Shown piece after piece: positions 43,959 through 55,196 of a stretch of DNA of 64,000 nucleotides. Under the pieces are notes generated by a model. It worked only from the letters and a program-made list of their open reading frames with translations, was not told where the DNA came from and did not search any database. The DNA is from Xanthomonas sp. 3793 (GTDB lineage: Bacteria; Pseudomonadota; Gammaproteobacteria; Xanthomonadales; Xanthomonadaceae). Where the stretch lies: NCBI RefSeq assembly GCF_024806835.1, contig NZ_JANTYU010000003.1, positions 496,001 to 560,000 on the forward strand. Reading direction: 5' to 3'. Within the stretch, counting starts at the first letter, position 1. Every line of letters begins with the position of its first letter. Both the position numbers and the translations under genes were made by a program.

Positions 43959-46850
43959 TCAAAACGTAAACACATACTCCGCCGCCACTTCGCGGCCGAT
44001 CGGGTTGAACAAGGTGGTGTTGTAGAACCCGTAGCCGTAGAAGCGCTCCTTGTTCTCGTAGCCCACTTCGTTGAACACATTGTTGACGTAGAAGTTGACC
44101 TTGGCGTGGTCGGTGATCTTGTAGCCGGTGCTCAGGTTCCAGTAGATCGCCGGGCCCACGCGGCCGAAATAGCGCTTGCTGGTCTGGCCCAGATTCACGT
44201 TGCCGGTGTCGGTGACCAGGCATTCGTCCGAAGCGCTGGGCTGGTAGCCGTCGTCGAAGCGGGCGCAGGTGCCCCAGTTGACCGCGCGCATCGAGCCGAG
44301 CCGGCGGAAGTACACCGTCCAGTCCCAGGCGCCGCCGTTGTCCCAGTGCACGCTGCCGCGCACGCGGCTGCGCACGCGTTCGTCGCGACGGTTCTCGTCG
44401 CTGTCGGTGCGGTAGATCTGTTCGCGGTAGGCGATCAGGGTGTTGTAATCCAGCGACAGCTGGAAGTTGCCCCAGCCGGCGGTGGCAAGGCGATACTTCA
44501 GCGAGGCATCGATGCCGGAGGTTTCCATCTGCGCCAGGTTGATCGGGCCGCGCTCGATGCTGGCGATGGTGCCATCGGCATTGCGCACCACGCGCGAGGT
44601 GATGGTGTCGCAATAGCCGGCACCGCCCGGATTGTTCCAGGCACCGCCGCTGATGGTGGTGCCGGTGCGGCAGCCGGCTTCGGCCGACAGGATCTCGTCG
44701 CGGTCCAGATCCTTGATCATTTCCTCCAGCTGGATGCGGTAGTAATCCACGCTCAGCGACAGCCCTTGCGCGATGTCCCACACCACCCCGCCAGTGAACG
44801 AGCGGCCGGTTTCCGAGCGCAGATCCGGGGTGCCGCGCCGATTCACATCCACGGTGTAATAGATGTTGTTGTTTTCGTCGTTGCAGCCGCCGGTCTGATA
44901 CGCGCCAGAGGTGATGCAGCGGTACTGGTCGATCACGGTCTGGTTGGTGGAGCTGGGTTCGCCGAGCACGTAGTGCATGTCCGGCGCGCGGAAGCTGGTG
45001 GCCAGTGTGCTGCGCAACAACAGGCTCTCGACCGGGCGCCATTCCAGACCCGCGCTCCAGGTGGTATCGCTTTGCGTGCCGACATCGGTCGCAATCGCGG
45101 CCGAAGAGCGGTAATTGCCGTAGCGATCGTAGCGACCGGCGACATTGGCGCTCAACGTCGAAAGCAACGGGATCTGGAATTCAAGACCGGCCGAGCTGCG
45201 CAGGCGTTCGCCGCCGCCGCTATCGACCACGTCCACCGGGTAGCACTCGTTGGCGCACGGGTCCGGCGACAGTTGATAACCCTGCTTTGCCACTTCGGCC
45301 ACGGTGGCGAAACGGATCGGCCCGGCCCAGCCCTGCACCAGATCGCCGCTGAGGCTGAAACTGGCCTGATTCACCCACGAATACGCCGAGTTATGCGATT
45401 TGGCGACCAGCTGGTCGTACTGGTTCGACGACAGCGGCGCATACAGCCGTGCTTCGTTGATCGCATAAATCGGCGAGCCATCGGCAGCGGTGCCGGTGGG
45501 GCTGCCGAGGAAGTACTCGGTGGCGCGCGCGGTATCCACGGTGCGGATGTATTCGTCCACGGTGTAGCGCGAGCGGCCCACGCTCAGCTCCCAATCGAAG
45601 CGATCGGCCCAGACCCCGCGCAAGCCGGCGCTCAGATCCCAGGACTGTTCCTTGTTGTAGTTGGCCAGCCGGTCCCAGCCGCCGGCTTCGCGCCGGGTGA
45701 GCTGACGGATCAGGTTCAACGAGCGTCCGGTGGCCGCGTCCTGGAACGGGCCCAGGTAGGCGTATGGCGGGTCGTAGGTCCAGCGCCCGATGCTGCGGTT
45801 GGCCGACAGCGTGGCCCAGGCCTCGGTGGCCTCGCCGAACTTCCAGGTGCCGTAGAGATACGCCGAATAATCTTCGCTGCCGGTGACCAGGCCCCAATCG
45901 CCGTAATCGCGCGCCACGCCGCAATAGTTGCCGGCATTGGTCAGCGCGCCGCTGTTCTGGTCGTAGCTCAGCCGCGGCGCATCGACGAACTCGCCGCCGA
46001 AGCGCGCGCAGGTGCCCGCAGGCGGCGCCAGACGCTCGTTGGTGTTGGCATCGACCAGGCTCAGGCCGGTGAACGGGTTGAATCCGTACAGGCGGTTCTG
46101 GCCGGTCCAGTTGGAATAGGACATGTCGTCCGAGTCGTCCATCTGCGGGCGATCGCGGCCGCTCAAGGGGTCGCGCCGGGTGGCCTGCAGGGCGTAGGTC
46201 ACGCTCCAGTTTTCGCCGGTGCGCCCGCCCGCCCACGACACATCGAAACTGTCGCGCCCGCCTTCGGTGGCGGTGCCGCCACGCAGGCGCAGCTGGTCGC
46301 CCTGGTAGTCGCGTTTGAGGATCACGTTGACCACGCCGGCCACCGCGTCCGAGCCATAGATCGCCGAGGCGCCGCCGGTGAGGATCTCGATGCGCTCCAC
46401 CGCCGCAGACGGGATGTTGCTGTAGTTGGAAAAGTTGCTTTCGCCGCCGTACGGCAGCGGGTAATCGGCCACGCGGTGGCCGTTGACCAGCAGCAGGGTG
46501 CGCCCGGGCCCCAGGTCGCGCAGATTGATAGGCGAGGCATTGGGCGTGTGCGAGCCCCATTGCGTATCGGCTTCCACCGAGCCCTGCTGGTTCATGCTGT
46601 TGAGCACGTCGTAGACGGTGGCAAACCCCTCCTGCTGGATCTGCTGCGCGGAGATGGTGACCACCGGCTGCGCGCCTTCGACCTGCGCGCGCTTGATGCG
46701 CGAGCCGGTGACACTGACCGCATCCAGGGTGGAGGTGGCGCGCGGTGTGTCCGGCTCGGTTTGCTGGGCCATGAGCGGCGGCGCAGCGGCGGCCGTCAGT
46801 GCAAGGGACACGGAAATCGACAAGGCAAGACGATGACTGCGGCAGTTCAT
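43959..46850 (-). CDS. TonB-dependent outer-membrane receptor
   Basis: A 963-residue receptor. Signal peptide MNCRSHRLALSISVSLALTAAAAPPLMAQ; a TonB-box-like LDAVSVTGSRI near residue 45; plug domain with VVTISAQQIQQEGFATVYDVLNSM, INLRDLGPGRTLLLVNGHRVADYPLP and AVERIEILTGGASAIYGSDAVAGVVNVILKRDY; then a long beta-barrel closing with an aromatic-ended VAAEYVFTF. The ligand is unknown; the class also imports plant glycans in Xanthomonas, but no degradative gene is adjacent. GGGGATCTT precedes the start. It converges with the HipA-like gene. Confidence 0.95.
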   Translation of the reverse strand: MNCRSHRLALSISVSLALTAAAAPPLMAQQTEPDTPRATSTLDAVSVTGSRIKRAQVEGAQPVVTISAQQIQQEGFATVYDVLNSMNQQGSVEADTQWGSHTPNASPINLRDLGPGRTLLLVNGHRVADYPLPYGGESNFSNYSNIPSAAVERIEILTGGASAIYGSDAVAGVVNVILKRDYQGDQLRLRGGTATEGGRDSFDVSWAGGRTGENWSVTYALQATRRDPLSGRDRPQMDDSDDMSYSNWTGQNRLYGFNPFTGLSLVDANTNERLAPPAGTCARFGGEFVDAPRLSYDQNSGALTNAGNYCGVARDYGDWGLVTGSEDYSAYLYGTWKFGEATEAWATLSANRSIGRWTYDPPYAYLGPFQDAATGRSLNLIRQLTRREAGGWDRLANYNKEQSWDLSAGLRGVWADRFDWELSVGRSRYTVDEYIRTVDTARATEYFLGSPTGTAADGSPIYAINEARLYAPLSSNQYDQLVAKSHNSAYSWVNQASFSLSGDLVQGWAGPIRFATVAEVAKQGYQLSPDPCANECYPVDVVDSGGGERLRSSAGLEFQIPLLSTLSANVAGRYDRYGNYRSSAAIATDVGTQSDTTWSAGLEWRPVESLLLRSTLATSFRAPDMHYVLGEPSSTNQTVIDQYRCITSGAYQTGGCNDENNNIYYTVDVNRRGTPDLRSETGRSFTGGVVWDIAQGLSLSVDYYRIQLEEMIKDLDRDEILSAEAGCRTGTTISGGAWNNPGGAGYCDTITSRVVRNADGTIASIERGPINLAQMETSGIDASLKYRLATAGWGNFQLSLDYNTLIAYREQIYRTDSDENRRDERVRSRVRGSVHWDNGGAWDWTVYFRRLGSMRAVNWGTCARFDDGYQPSASDECLVTDTGNVNLGQTSKRYFGRVGPAIYWNLSTGYKITDHAKVNFYVNNVFNEVGYENKERFYGYGFYNTTLFNPIGREVAAEYVFTF

Positions 46851-47297
46851 AAGATCCCCGGGAGAAGCCGGACGCGGCCGGCGTGGCAGTGCACTGCAAC
46901 GACGTCTGCCAGCGATGCACGCACCGCCGCCCCTTGTCCGATGGCCCCCCGACCACGCGGCGCAAACGCCTGCCCAGCGACGCTAGAACTGCGATGACAT
47001 CGGTGTCAACACCTTGTCATGCAAGTGTGATTGACGTCGCGATCTGCATGGTTTTGCGATGTCGCACACGGTTGGGGCCGCGAGCCGGTTGCGCGGGCGT
47101 CGCATCGCCCTGCGTAGGAGCGCACCCGGGCGCGACCGGAGCGTTATCGGTGAAGCCTCTTCGCGCCCAGGTGCGCTCCTACGAGGTCGTGGGGGTCTGC
47201 TTGGTCATGCGCGACCAACGGCGAACGTGCATCTGCCACACGCTCCGGTGCAGATCATCCATCGACGACCGCCTCTTGCGGCATCCACGACCGCCCA
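46851..47297. other. Intergenic region with REP pair
   Basis: About 450 bases between the receptor gene and the groEL terminator. It holds the receptor promoter region and one GTAG REP pair; no gene is supported. Confidence 0.55.
47114..47182. repeat. GTAG-type REP pair (copy 3)
   Basis: Same arms as the other copies (GTAGGAGCGCACC / GGTGCGCTCCTAC ends), 69 nt, between the TonB-dependent receptor and groEL genes. Confidence 0.85.
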
Positions 47298-47298
47298 C

Positions 47299-47322
47299 AA
47301 AAAACCCCGCCTTTCGGCGGGG
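47299..47322 (-). terminator. Intrinsic terminator of groESL
   Basis: Stem CCCCGCC/GGCGGGG with a 4-base loop; on the minus strand it is followed by six T. It lies about 35 bases past the groEL stop. Confidence 0.88.
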
Positions 47323-47356
47323 TCCTTTTGTGTTGCAACAGCCGAAGTGGCGTGGA

Positions 47357-49120
<1,764 letters not shown>

Positions 49121-49133
49121 CCGGCAACGGCTA

Positions 49134-49421
49134 TCAGCCGATGACCGCCAGGATGTCGTCTTCGCGCAGCACCTTGTACTCGACGCCTTCGGACTTGTAG
49201 CTGCTGCCGGCGTACTGGCCGTAGATGACCTTGTCGCCGACCTTGACCACCGGCGCGCGCAGGCTGCCGTTGTCCAGGGGCTTGCCGGCGCCGATGGCGA
49301 CGACTTCACCCTTGGTGGACTTTTCCTTGGCGGAGTCCGGAATCACGATGCCGCCGGCGGAAACTTCGTCGGCTTCGATCGGCTTGACTACAACGCGGTC
49401 GTGAAGCGGCTTGATGCTCAT
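49134..49421 (-). CDS. groES: Co-chaperonin GroES (Hsp10)
   Basis: A 95-residue subunit of the heptameric lid of Gro[46 protein letters not shown] contains the mobile loop, and [37 protein letters not shown] closes it. The ATG at 49421 has AAGAGGG upstream; the frame stays open further back but lacks coding character. The gene is first in the groES-groEL operon. A CIRCE-like element lies about 50 bases upstream, indicating HrcA heat-shock control. Confidence 0.99.
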
Positions 49422-49471
49422 AGAGAAAGACCCTCTTAAGTGATTGATTGGTCTGGAAATTATCGGCGATG

Positions 49472-49498
49472 TTAGCACTCGCATATGACGACTGCCAG
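49472..49498 (-). promoter_or_regulatory. Degenerate CIRCE element (HrcA operator)
   Basis: TTAGCACTC, nine bases, then GACTGCCAG. The first arm is a perfect CIRCE half; the second matches GAGTGCTAA at six of nine positions. It lies 51 bases before groES. Confidence 0.75.
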
Positions 49499-49839
49499 CA
49501 CAGCGCGCGGAAAAAACCCGACAGAGCGGGTGCGGGCCAGAGATTGTGCTGGGCGGGCGGGTTTCAAGGGCCGGGCGCAAACTTTTTTCTTCGGCAGGTC
49601 TGATTCGCAGGCCAGGCAGCGACAACGGAGGCCCAGTAAACCGTCATCGGGCGGGCCTGGGGCGGCGCGCAGACAGGCCGCGCGCGTAGCCGTCGCTAGC
49701 TCACCCCCTGGCCGCCGCTCCACCCGCCCCGCCATGCGGGCCAGGCGGCACGCGTTCTAAAAATGGAACCAGGTTCCACCGTTTGTCATGCGCAGACTCT
49801 ACAGTCGGACCCGCATTCCCCGATCACAAGGAGCTGTCG

Positions 49840-51615
49840 ATGAGGTTGCCGTTCCGTAGTCTTCCGCTGGCCTGCGCCATTGTCCTGGCCGTCCCCGCCG
49901 CCCACGCCGCGGTGTTCATCAACGAACTGCATTACGACGACGCGGGCGCCTCCGGCGATACCGGCGAAGGCGTGGAAGTGGTGGCCACCGCCGGCGAGTC
50001 GCTGAGCGGCTACCGGATCTATCTGTACAACGGCAGCGCGCCCAGTGCGGCGACGGTCTATGCCAACACGGCGGTCCCGGCCGGCAGCCTGCTCAGCTGC
50101 GGCAGCCAGGTGCGCGTGGCCACGGTGAGCTACGCCAGCAACGGCGTGCAGAACGGGCCCAACGACGGCGTGGCGCTGGTCGACCCCAACGGCCAGTTGG
50201 TGCAGTTCCTCAGTTATGAAGGCGCCATCACCGCCAGCGGCGGGCCCGCCGCCGGCATCACCAGCCAGAACCTGCCGGTCAGCGAGAGCAACAGCAGCGC
50301 GGTCGGCAGTTCGCTGCAACTCACCGGCACCGGCAGCAGCGCGGCCAACTTCAGCTGGGCCGGCTCGTCGGCACAGACCTTCGGCGCCTGCAACCGCGGC
50401 CAGACCTTCAACGGCAGCGGCGGTGGCGGCGAAACCGGCGCTGCACCATCGATCACCAGCACCACTCCAACCCAGGGCGCGACCGGCTTCCCCGCCGCGG
50501 GCGATCTGAGCGTGGGCTTCAGCGAGGCGGTGACGCTGAGCGGCGGCGCCTTTGCGCTGAGCTGCGCCAGCTCCGGCACGGTGGCCTTGAGCTACCCGAG
50601 CAGCGGCACCCGCTTCACCCTGTCCACCAACACCGCCCTGGTCGGTGGCGAGCGTTGCACCCTGGCGATCACGGCCAGCGCCATCCGCGATGCCAGCGGG
50701 CTGAGCCCGGCGGCCAATCAGTCGATCGCCTTCACCGTGGCGACCGCCAGCGGCGGCGGTACCGGCTACTACTCGCGGGTCAACACCACCAGCCCCAGCC
50801 AGCTGCGCTGCTCGCTCAATGCGACCATCCGCGGCCACACGGTCTATCCCTACAGCGGAACCGGCACCAACACCTGGACCATCCTGGAGATGGCCGACGA
50901 GGACCCCAACAACAGCGGCCGGATCCTGGACGCCTACCGCAACCGCAGCTACGCCAAGGGCAGCGACCGGGCCGGCACCGGTAGCGGGCTGACCTACAAC
51001 CGCGAGCACACCTGGCCCAACTCGCTGGGTTTCGGCAGCGCCACCGGCGATCGCGGCCTGCCGTATGCGCCCTACACCGACACCCACATGCTGTACCTGA
51101 CCGACACCACCTTCAACGCCGACCGCGGCAACAAGCCCTACGCCACCTGCACCAGCAGCTGCGGCGAGCGGGTGACCGAGGTCAACGACGGCAGTGGCGG
51201 CGGCAGCGGGCGCTATCCGGGCAATTCCAACTGGGTGCGCACGCCGGACGGCAACAGCGGCACGTTCGAGGTGTGGGGCAAGCGCAAGGGCGACATGGCA
51301 CGCGCGGTGATGTACATGGCGATCCGCTACGAAGGCGGCGTTGATGCGACCACCGGCCAGTCCGAACCGGATCTGGAACTCACCGACGACCGCAGCAAGA
51401 TCGTGCAGACCTCGGCCTCGCCGGCCTACATGGGCCTGCTGTCCACGCTGCTGGCCTGGCACCAGGCCGACCCGCCGGACGATGCAGAACGCGCGCGCAA
51501 CCAGGTGATCTTCAGCTTCCAGGGCAACCGCAACCCGTTCGTCGACCACCCCGAATGGGCCACCGCCGGCCTATTCACCTCGGCCAAACCGGCCAGCTGC
51601 CAGCTGGCCAACTGA
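49840..51615 (+). CDS. Secreted endonuclease I-family nuclease with extra N-terminal domains
   Basis: A 591-residue exported protein. Signal peptide MRLPFRSLPLACAIVLAVPAAHA; residues about 24-190 look like a lamin-tail-type beta domain (VFINELHYDDAGASGDTGEGVEVVAT); a Ser/Gly linker; residues about 215-305 an Ig-like domain (PSITSTTPTQGATGFPAAGDLSVGFSEAV); then an endonuclease I domain with the catalytic NREHTWPNS (His390, Asn394) and YTDTHMLYLTD. It should degrade DNA outside the cell or in the periplasm. ATG 49840 follows AAGGAG. It is much longer than EndA of E. coli (about 235 residues). Confidence 0.9.
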   Translation: MRLPFRSLPLACAIVLAVPAAHAAVFINELHYDDAGASGDTGEGVEVVATAGESLSGYRIYLYNGSAPSAATVYANTAVPAGSLLSCGSQVRVATVSYASNGVQNGPNDGVALVDPNGQLVQFLSYEGAITASGGPAAGITSQNLPVSESNSSAVGSSLQLTGTGSSAANFSWAGSSAQTFGACNRGQTFNGSGGGGETGAAPSITSTTPTQGATGFPAAGDLSVGFSEAVTLSGGAFALSCASSGTVALSYPSSGTRFTLSTNTALVGGERCTLAITASAIRDASGLSPAANQSIAFTVATASGGGTGYYSRVNTTSPSQLRCSLNATIRGHTVYPYSGTGTNTWTILEMADEDPNNSGRILDAYRNRSYAKGSDRAGTGSGLTYNREHTWPNSLGFGSATGDRGLPYAPYTDTHMLYLTDTTFNADRGNKPYATCTSSCGERVTEVNDGSGGGSGRYPGNSNWVRTPDGNSGTFEVWGKRKGDMARAVMYMAIRYEGGVDATTGQSEPDLELTDDRSKIVQTSASPAYMGLLSTLLAWHQADPPDDAERARNQVIFSFQGNRNPFVDHPEWATAGLFTSAKPASCQLAN

Positions 51616-52197
51616 GCCGCACCGGCCCGACGCGCGCTGCGTCGGGCCGGCGTGGCTGGACCGCTGTTCCGCGCGTGCCAGGAAGGTCGGCGTGCTGAGG
51701 CGTCGGGCGCCAGCGGCGATGGCCGGCAGCATGTCGCCAATCGCCGCGAGGCTGCCGCCTGGCGTTGCACGCAAACCGATGGCGCATGCGAGGCGACGAC
51801 CACCGTCAGCACCAGGCGGTGATGCCCCCCCTGGCCCGGGATCGCGATGCCGGGCCAGGGAAACTGGTCCCTCCAATCCACATTGTCCGCAGGAGCGGGG
51901 CCTTGTTGCTGATCGTGGGCCAGCCTCGCTTTGCACGACCCTGATGTTGGCGCGGAGCGCGGTCCAGGCACGCATCGGACAGCGGTGCATCCGGCGCCGG
52001 CAAGTTACCCGGCGTACTACGCTCATCGGCGTGCGCACAGACGCCGTTCTAGAAGCCCGGCACGCCTGTTCGGCTCACAAAGACGTGGGCAGCGCTACGC
52101 ACGGCCCGCCGGCGGCGCCAATCCCGCGAAGTTGACGCCCTGTTCCGGAATGCGCAGTCGCTCCCCCCGCAGACAGGGGATTACACTGCCAGACCGA
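51616..52197. other. Intergenic region, no gene seen
   Basis: About 580 bases between the nuclease gene and cutA. Apart from the hairpin at 51622 I see no element and no supported frame. Confidence 0.5.
51622..51650 (+). terminator. 12-bp hairpin after the nuclease gene
   Basis: CCGGCCCGACGC, loop GCGCT, GCGTCGGGCCGG; a perfect stem starting 7 bases past the stop codon, without a T-run. Probable transcript end or stabiliser. Confidence 0.55.
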
Positions 52198-52521
52198 ATG
52201 AATGCCTCTTCCCTCCATTTGTTGTTCAGCACCTGCCCGGATGCGGACAGCGCCGACCGTATCGCGCACGCCTTGCTCGACGAACGCCTGGCCGCCTGCG
52301 TCACCCAGTTGCCGGGCGCGCAATCGCTATACCGCTGGAACGGGGCGATCGAGCGCAGTACCGAAGTGCAGCTGCTGATCAAGACCTGGGAGGATCGCCT
52401 GCCGGACGCCATCGCGCGGCTGCGGGCACTGCATCCCTATGAACTGCCGGAGGCGGTCGCGGTCCAAGCCAGCGCCGGGCTGCCGGCGTATCTCGATTGG
52501 GTCCGGGCCGATACCCGCTAA
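52198..52521 (+). CDS. cutA: Divalent-cation tolerance protein CutA
   Basis: A 107-residue trimeric ferredoxin-like-fold protein linked to copper tolerance. Family stretches: LLFSTCPDADSADRIAHALLDERLAACVTQLPGAQSLYRWNGAIERSTEVQLLIKT and LHPYELPEAVAVQASAGLPAYLDWV. It lies 15 bases before dsbD, the same neighbour pair (cutA-dsbD) found in enteric bacteria, so the two are probably co-transcribed. The start at 52198 fits the family N-terminus; the frame is open upstream. Confidence 0.95.
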   Translation: MNASSLHLLFSTCPDADSADRIAHALLDERLAACVTQLPGAQSLYRWNGAIERSTEVQLLIKTWEDRLPDAIARLRALHPYELPEAVAVQASAGLPAYLDWVRADTR

Positions 52522-52536
52522 GGAATCCTGACGTCC

Positions 52537-54852
52537 ATGAAGTTTCTGTCCCGCTGGATCGCCCGCTGCGCACGGTTGTCCGCCCCTGTCATCGCCGCCT
52601 CGCTCGCACTGGCGGCGCCCGCCGCGCAGGCGGTCAGCGAGGCCGACCTGCTGCCGGTGGACCAGGCCTTCGCGCTCAGCGCCCAGGCCGACAGCCGCGA
52701 CAGCATCGGCCTGAGCTGGAAAATCGCGCCGGGCTATTACCTGTATCGGCACCGCATCAGCGTCAAATCCGGACAAGGCTTTGCTGCCGGCGAACTGGCG
52801 CTGCCGGAAGGCCAGAGCAAGCACGACGAGTTCTTCGGCCAGGTGCAGACCTACCGCAAACAACTGCAGACCACCCTGGCCGGCAGGGCCGATCCGGCAC
52901 TGAAAACCGCGGTGCTGCAGGTGCAATACCAGGGCTGCGCCGATGCCGGGGTGTGCTACCCGCCGCAGCGCCGCGAGATCCGGGTGAGCCTGCCCGGCGC
53001 ACCGACGGCCACCACCGCCACGCCACGCGAAAACCTGGGCGCCCTGGTGCCGCGCGCCGCGCCTGGCCCGCGCCTGTTCGGGGCGCCCGGCCAGGGGGCC
53101 GGCGTGGATGCGCTACCGCTGCCGGCCGAGCAGGCCTTCACCTTCGAGGCCATCGTGGGCGATGGCAACAGCCTGCTGCTGCGCTTCACCCCGGCACCGG
53201 GCTACTACCTCTACCGCGACCGCACCTCGCTGGCGGTGGAAGGCAGCGGCGGCGTGCGCACCGGGCTGCCGCGCTGGCCGCAGGGCAAGACCCATCGCGA
53301 CGAACATTTCGGCGATGTGGTGGTGTATTTCGACCAGGCCGAAGTCACCCTGCCGCTGCTGCGCGAGCATCCCGACCCGGCGCGGGTGACCCTGGTGGCC
53401 ACCTTCCAGGGCTGCCAGACCGACGGCATCTGCTACCCGCCGATGACCCGCCGCGTGGCGCTGGACCTGCCCACCGGCACGGTGTCGCCACAGAACCAGG
53501 CACAAGCCGCCCCATTGATGATCTCGCCGCTGGCCGCCGGGCAGGCGCCTCCCGAGCCCGCCCCGGCAACGGCGCCGGACGCCAAGACGCAACCCGCGCC
53601 GACAGCGGCGGCCGACAACCCGCAGCGCACCCAGCCGCCACACACCGACAAGGGCCTGCTGGCGATGCTGGCGCTGGCCCTGCTCGGCGGGCTGGTGTTG
53701 AACCTGATGCCGTGCGTGCTGCCGATCCTGTCGCTGAAGGTGCTGGGCCTGGCCCATAGCGGCGAGAGCCGCAGCCACGCGCGCAGCCATGCCATCTGGT
53801 ATTCGCTGGGCGTGCTGGTGTCCTTCGCCGCCATCGGCGGGCTGGTGATCGCCCTGCGTGCGGCCGGCCAGGCGGCCGGCTGGGGCTTCCAGCTGCAGCA
53901 GCCGTGGTTTGTGGCGGCACTGGCCTATCTGATGTTCGCGGTGGGCCTGAGCCTGTCGGGCGTGTTCACGCTGGGCAGCAACCTGGGTGGCATCGGCCAG
54001 TCGCTGGCCGCGCGCAACGGGCCGCTGGGCGACTTTTTCACCGGCGTGCTGGCCTGTGTGGTCGCCAGCCCCTGCATCGCCCCGTTCATGGGCACCGCCC
54101 TGGCCTATGCGTTCACCGCACCTGCGCTGCTGGCGATGCTGGTGTTCCTGGCACTGGGCCTGGGCCTGGCGCTGCCCTTCCTGCTGATCGGCTTCATCCC
54201 GTCGCTGGCGCGGCGCCTGCCCACGCCCGGCGCCTGGATGGAAACGCTCAAGCAGGTGCTGGCGTTCCCGATGTATCTCACCGCGATCTGGCTGCTGTGG
54301 GTGCTGGGCAAGCAGCGCGGCGTGGATGCGCTGGCCCTGATGCTGGTCGGCGCCACCCTGCTGGCGCTGGGCCTGTGGTGTTTCGAGCGCAGCCGCTGGA
54401 CCAGCAACCGCGCCGGCCTGCGCCTGGCCGCAGCGATGCTGGTGCTGGCCATCGTGCCGGTGGTGGGCGTCACCCGCCTGCGCCTGCCGGCCGCCACCGC
54501 CGCCAGCGAAGGTGTGGTCGCGTTCTCGCCGCAGCTGCTGGACCGCCTGCGCGCCGACAACCGCGTGGTGTTCGTCAACATGACCGCCGACTGGTGCGTG
54601 ACCTGCAAGGCCAACGAAAAGAACGTGCTGGGCAGCGCCGACTTCCGCGACGCGCTGCGCCGTGTCGATGCGGTCTACATGAAGGGCGACTGGACCAATG
54701 TCGACCCGGCCATCAGCACCTTCCTCGACCAGCACCAGGCGGTCGGCGTGCCGCTGTACGTGGTCTATGGCCCCGGCGCCCCGCCGGCGATCCTGCCCAC
54801 GGTGCTGACCAGCGCGATCACCGAGGATGCATTGCTGCGCGCGGCGCGGTGA
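52537..54852 (+). CDS. dsbD: Thiol:disulfide interchange protein DsbD with duplicated alpha domain
   Basis: A 771-residue inner-membrane reductase that carries electrons from cytoplasmic thioredoxin to periplasmic DsbC and other partners. After a signal peptide it has two N-terminal alpha domains in tandem: Cys134/Cys140 in [12 protein letters not shown] and Cys293/Cys299 in [12 protein letters not shown]. The eight-helix beta domain follows with MPCVLP (Cys393) and SPCIAPF (Cys513), then the thioredoxin-like gamma domain with DWCVTC (Cys687, Cys690). E. coli DsbD has one alpha domain and about 565 residues, so this gene carries an internal duplication plus an Ala/Pro/Gln-rich linker (about 325-370). 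Confidence 0.93.
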   Translation: MKFLSRWIARCARLSAPVIAASLALAAPAAQAVSEADLLPVDQAFALSAQADSRDSIGLSWKIAPGYYLYRHRISVKSGQGFAAGELALPEGQSKHDEFFGQVQTYRKQLQTTLAGRADPALKTAVLQVQYQGCADAGVCYPPQRREIRVSLPGAPTATTATPRENLGALVPRAAPGPRLFGAPGQGAGVDALPLPAEQAFTFEAIVGDGNSLLLRFTPAPGYYLYRDRTSLAVEGSGGVRTGLPRWPQGKTHRDEHFGDVVVYFDQAEVTLPLLREHPDPARVTLVATFQGCQTDGICYPPMTRRVALDLPTGTVSPQNQAQAAPLMISPLAAGQAPPEPAPATAPDAKTQPAPTAAADNPQRTQPPHTDKGLLAMLALALLGGLVLNLMPCVLPILSLKVLGLAHSGESRSHARSHAIWYSLGVLVSFAAIGGLVIALRAAGQAAGWGFQLQQPWFVAALAYLMFAVGLSLSGVFTLGSNLGGIGQSLAARNGPLGDFFTGVLACVVASPCIAPFMGTALAYAFTAPALLAMLVFLALGLGLALPFLLIGFIPSLARRLPTPGAWMETLKQVLAFPMYLTAIWLLWVLGKQRGVDALALMLVGATLLALGLWCFERSRWTSNRAGLRLAAAMLVLAIVPVVGVTRLRLPAATAASEGVVAFSPQLLDRLRADNRVVFVNMTADWCVTCKANEKNVLGSADFRDALRRVDAVYMKGDWTNVDPAISTFLDQHQAVGVPLYVVYGPGAPPAILPTVLTSAITEDALLRAAR

Positions 54853-55196
54853 GCGGCCTCTTCGACGCCCCGATGCATGCGTCTGGCGAGCGCTGCACAA
54901 GCGTGCAGATTGTGTCCGCAAGGTGATCTGAAAAACTTGCGCGCCTTGCTGTCGCCGGCAGCCTGCCCCGCTCACCGGCGCACGGCCGACGCCGCAAGAT
55001 GCCGACGACCATCATCCGTCGCGATCGAGCCCGGAAAAGATTAACTCGGCCGCATCCGGTTATTTTTATTTTTGTATAAAGTCGCGGCGGCGCGAACGGA
55101 TGTTTCTCGGCGCGCATTTCTCAACATTACTCACTGCGCGGTCGCAGCGCGAGATTCGACTTTATGCTGTCGCCCCCTTTCGGCGATGGCAACATA
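54853..55196. other. Intergenic region upstream of the prolyl oligopeptidase
   Basis: About 340 bases. An AT-rich patch near 55060-55080 contains TATTTTTATTTTTGTATAAAG, the most promoter-like sequence here (possible -10 TATAAA). No gene is supported. Confidence 0.5.

Noticed and set aside
43938..46997. A 1019-codon plus-strand frame over the TonB-dependent receptor gene.
   Set aside because: Complementary to a receptor with signal peptide, plug motifs and terminal aromatic residue; the sense frame explains the DNA.
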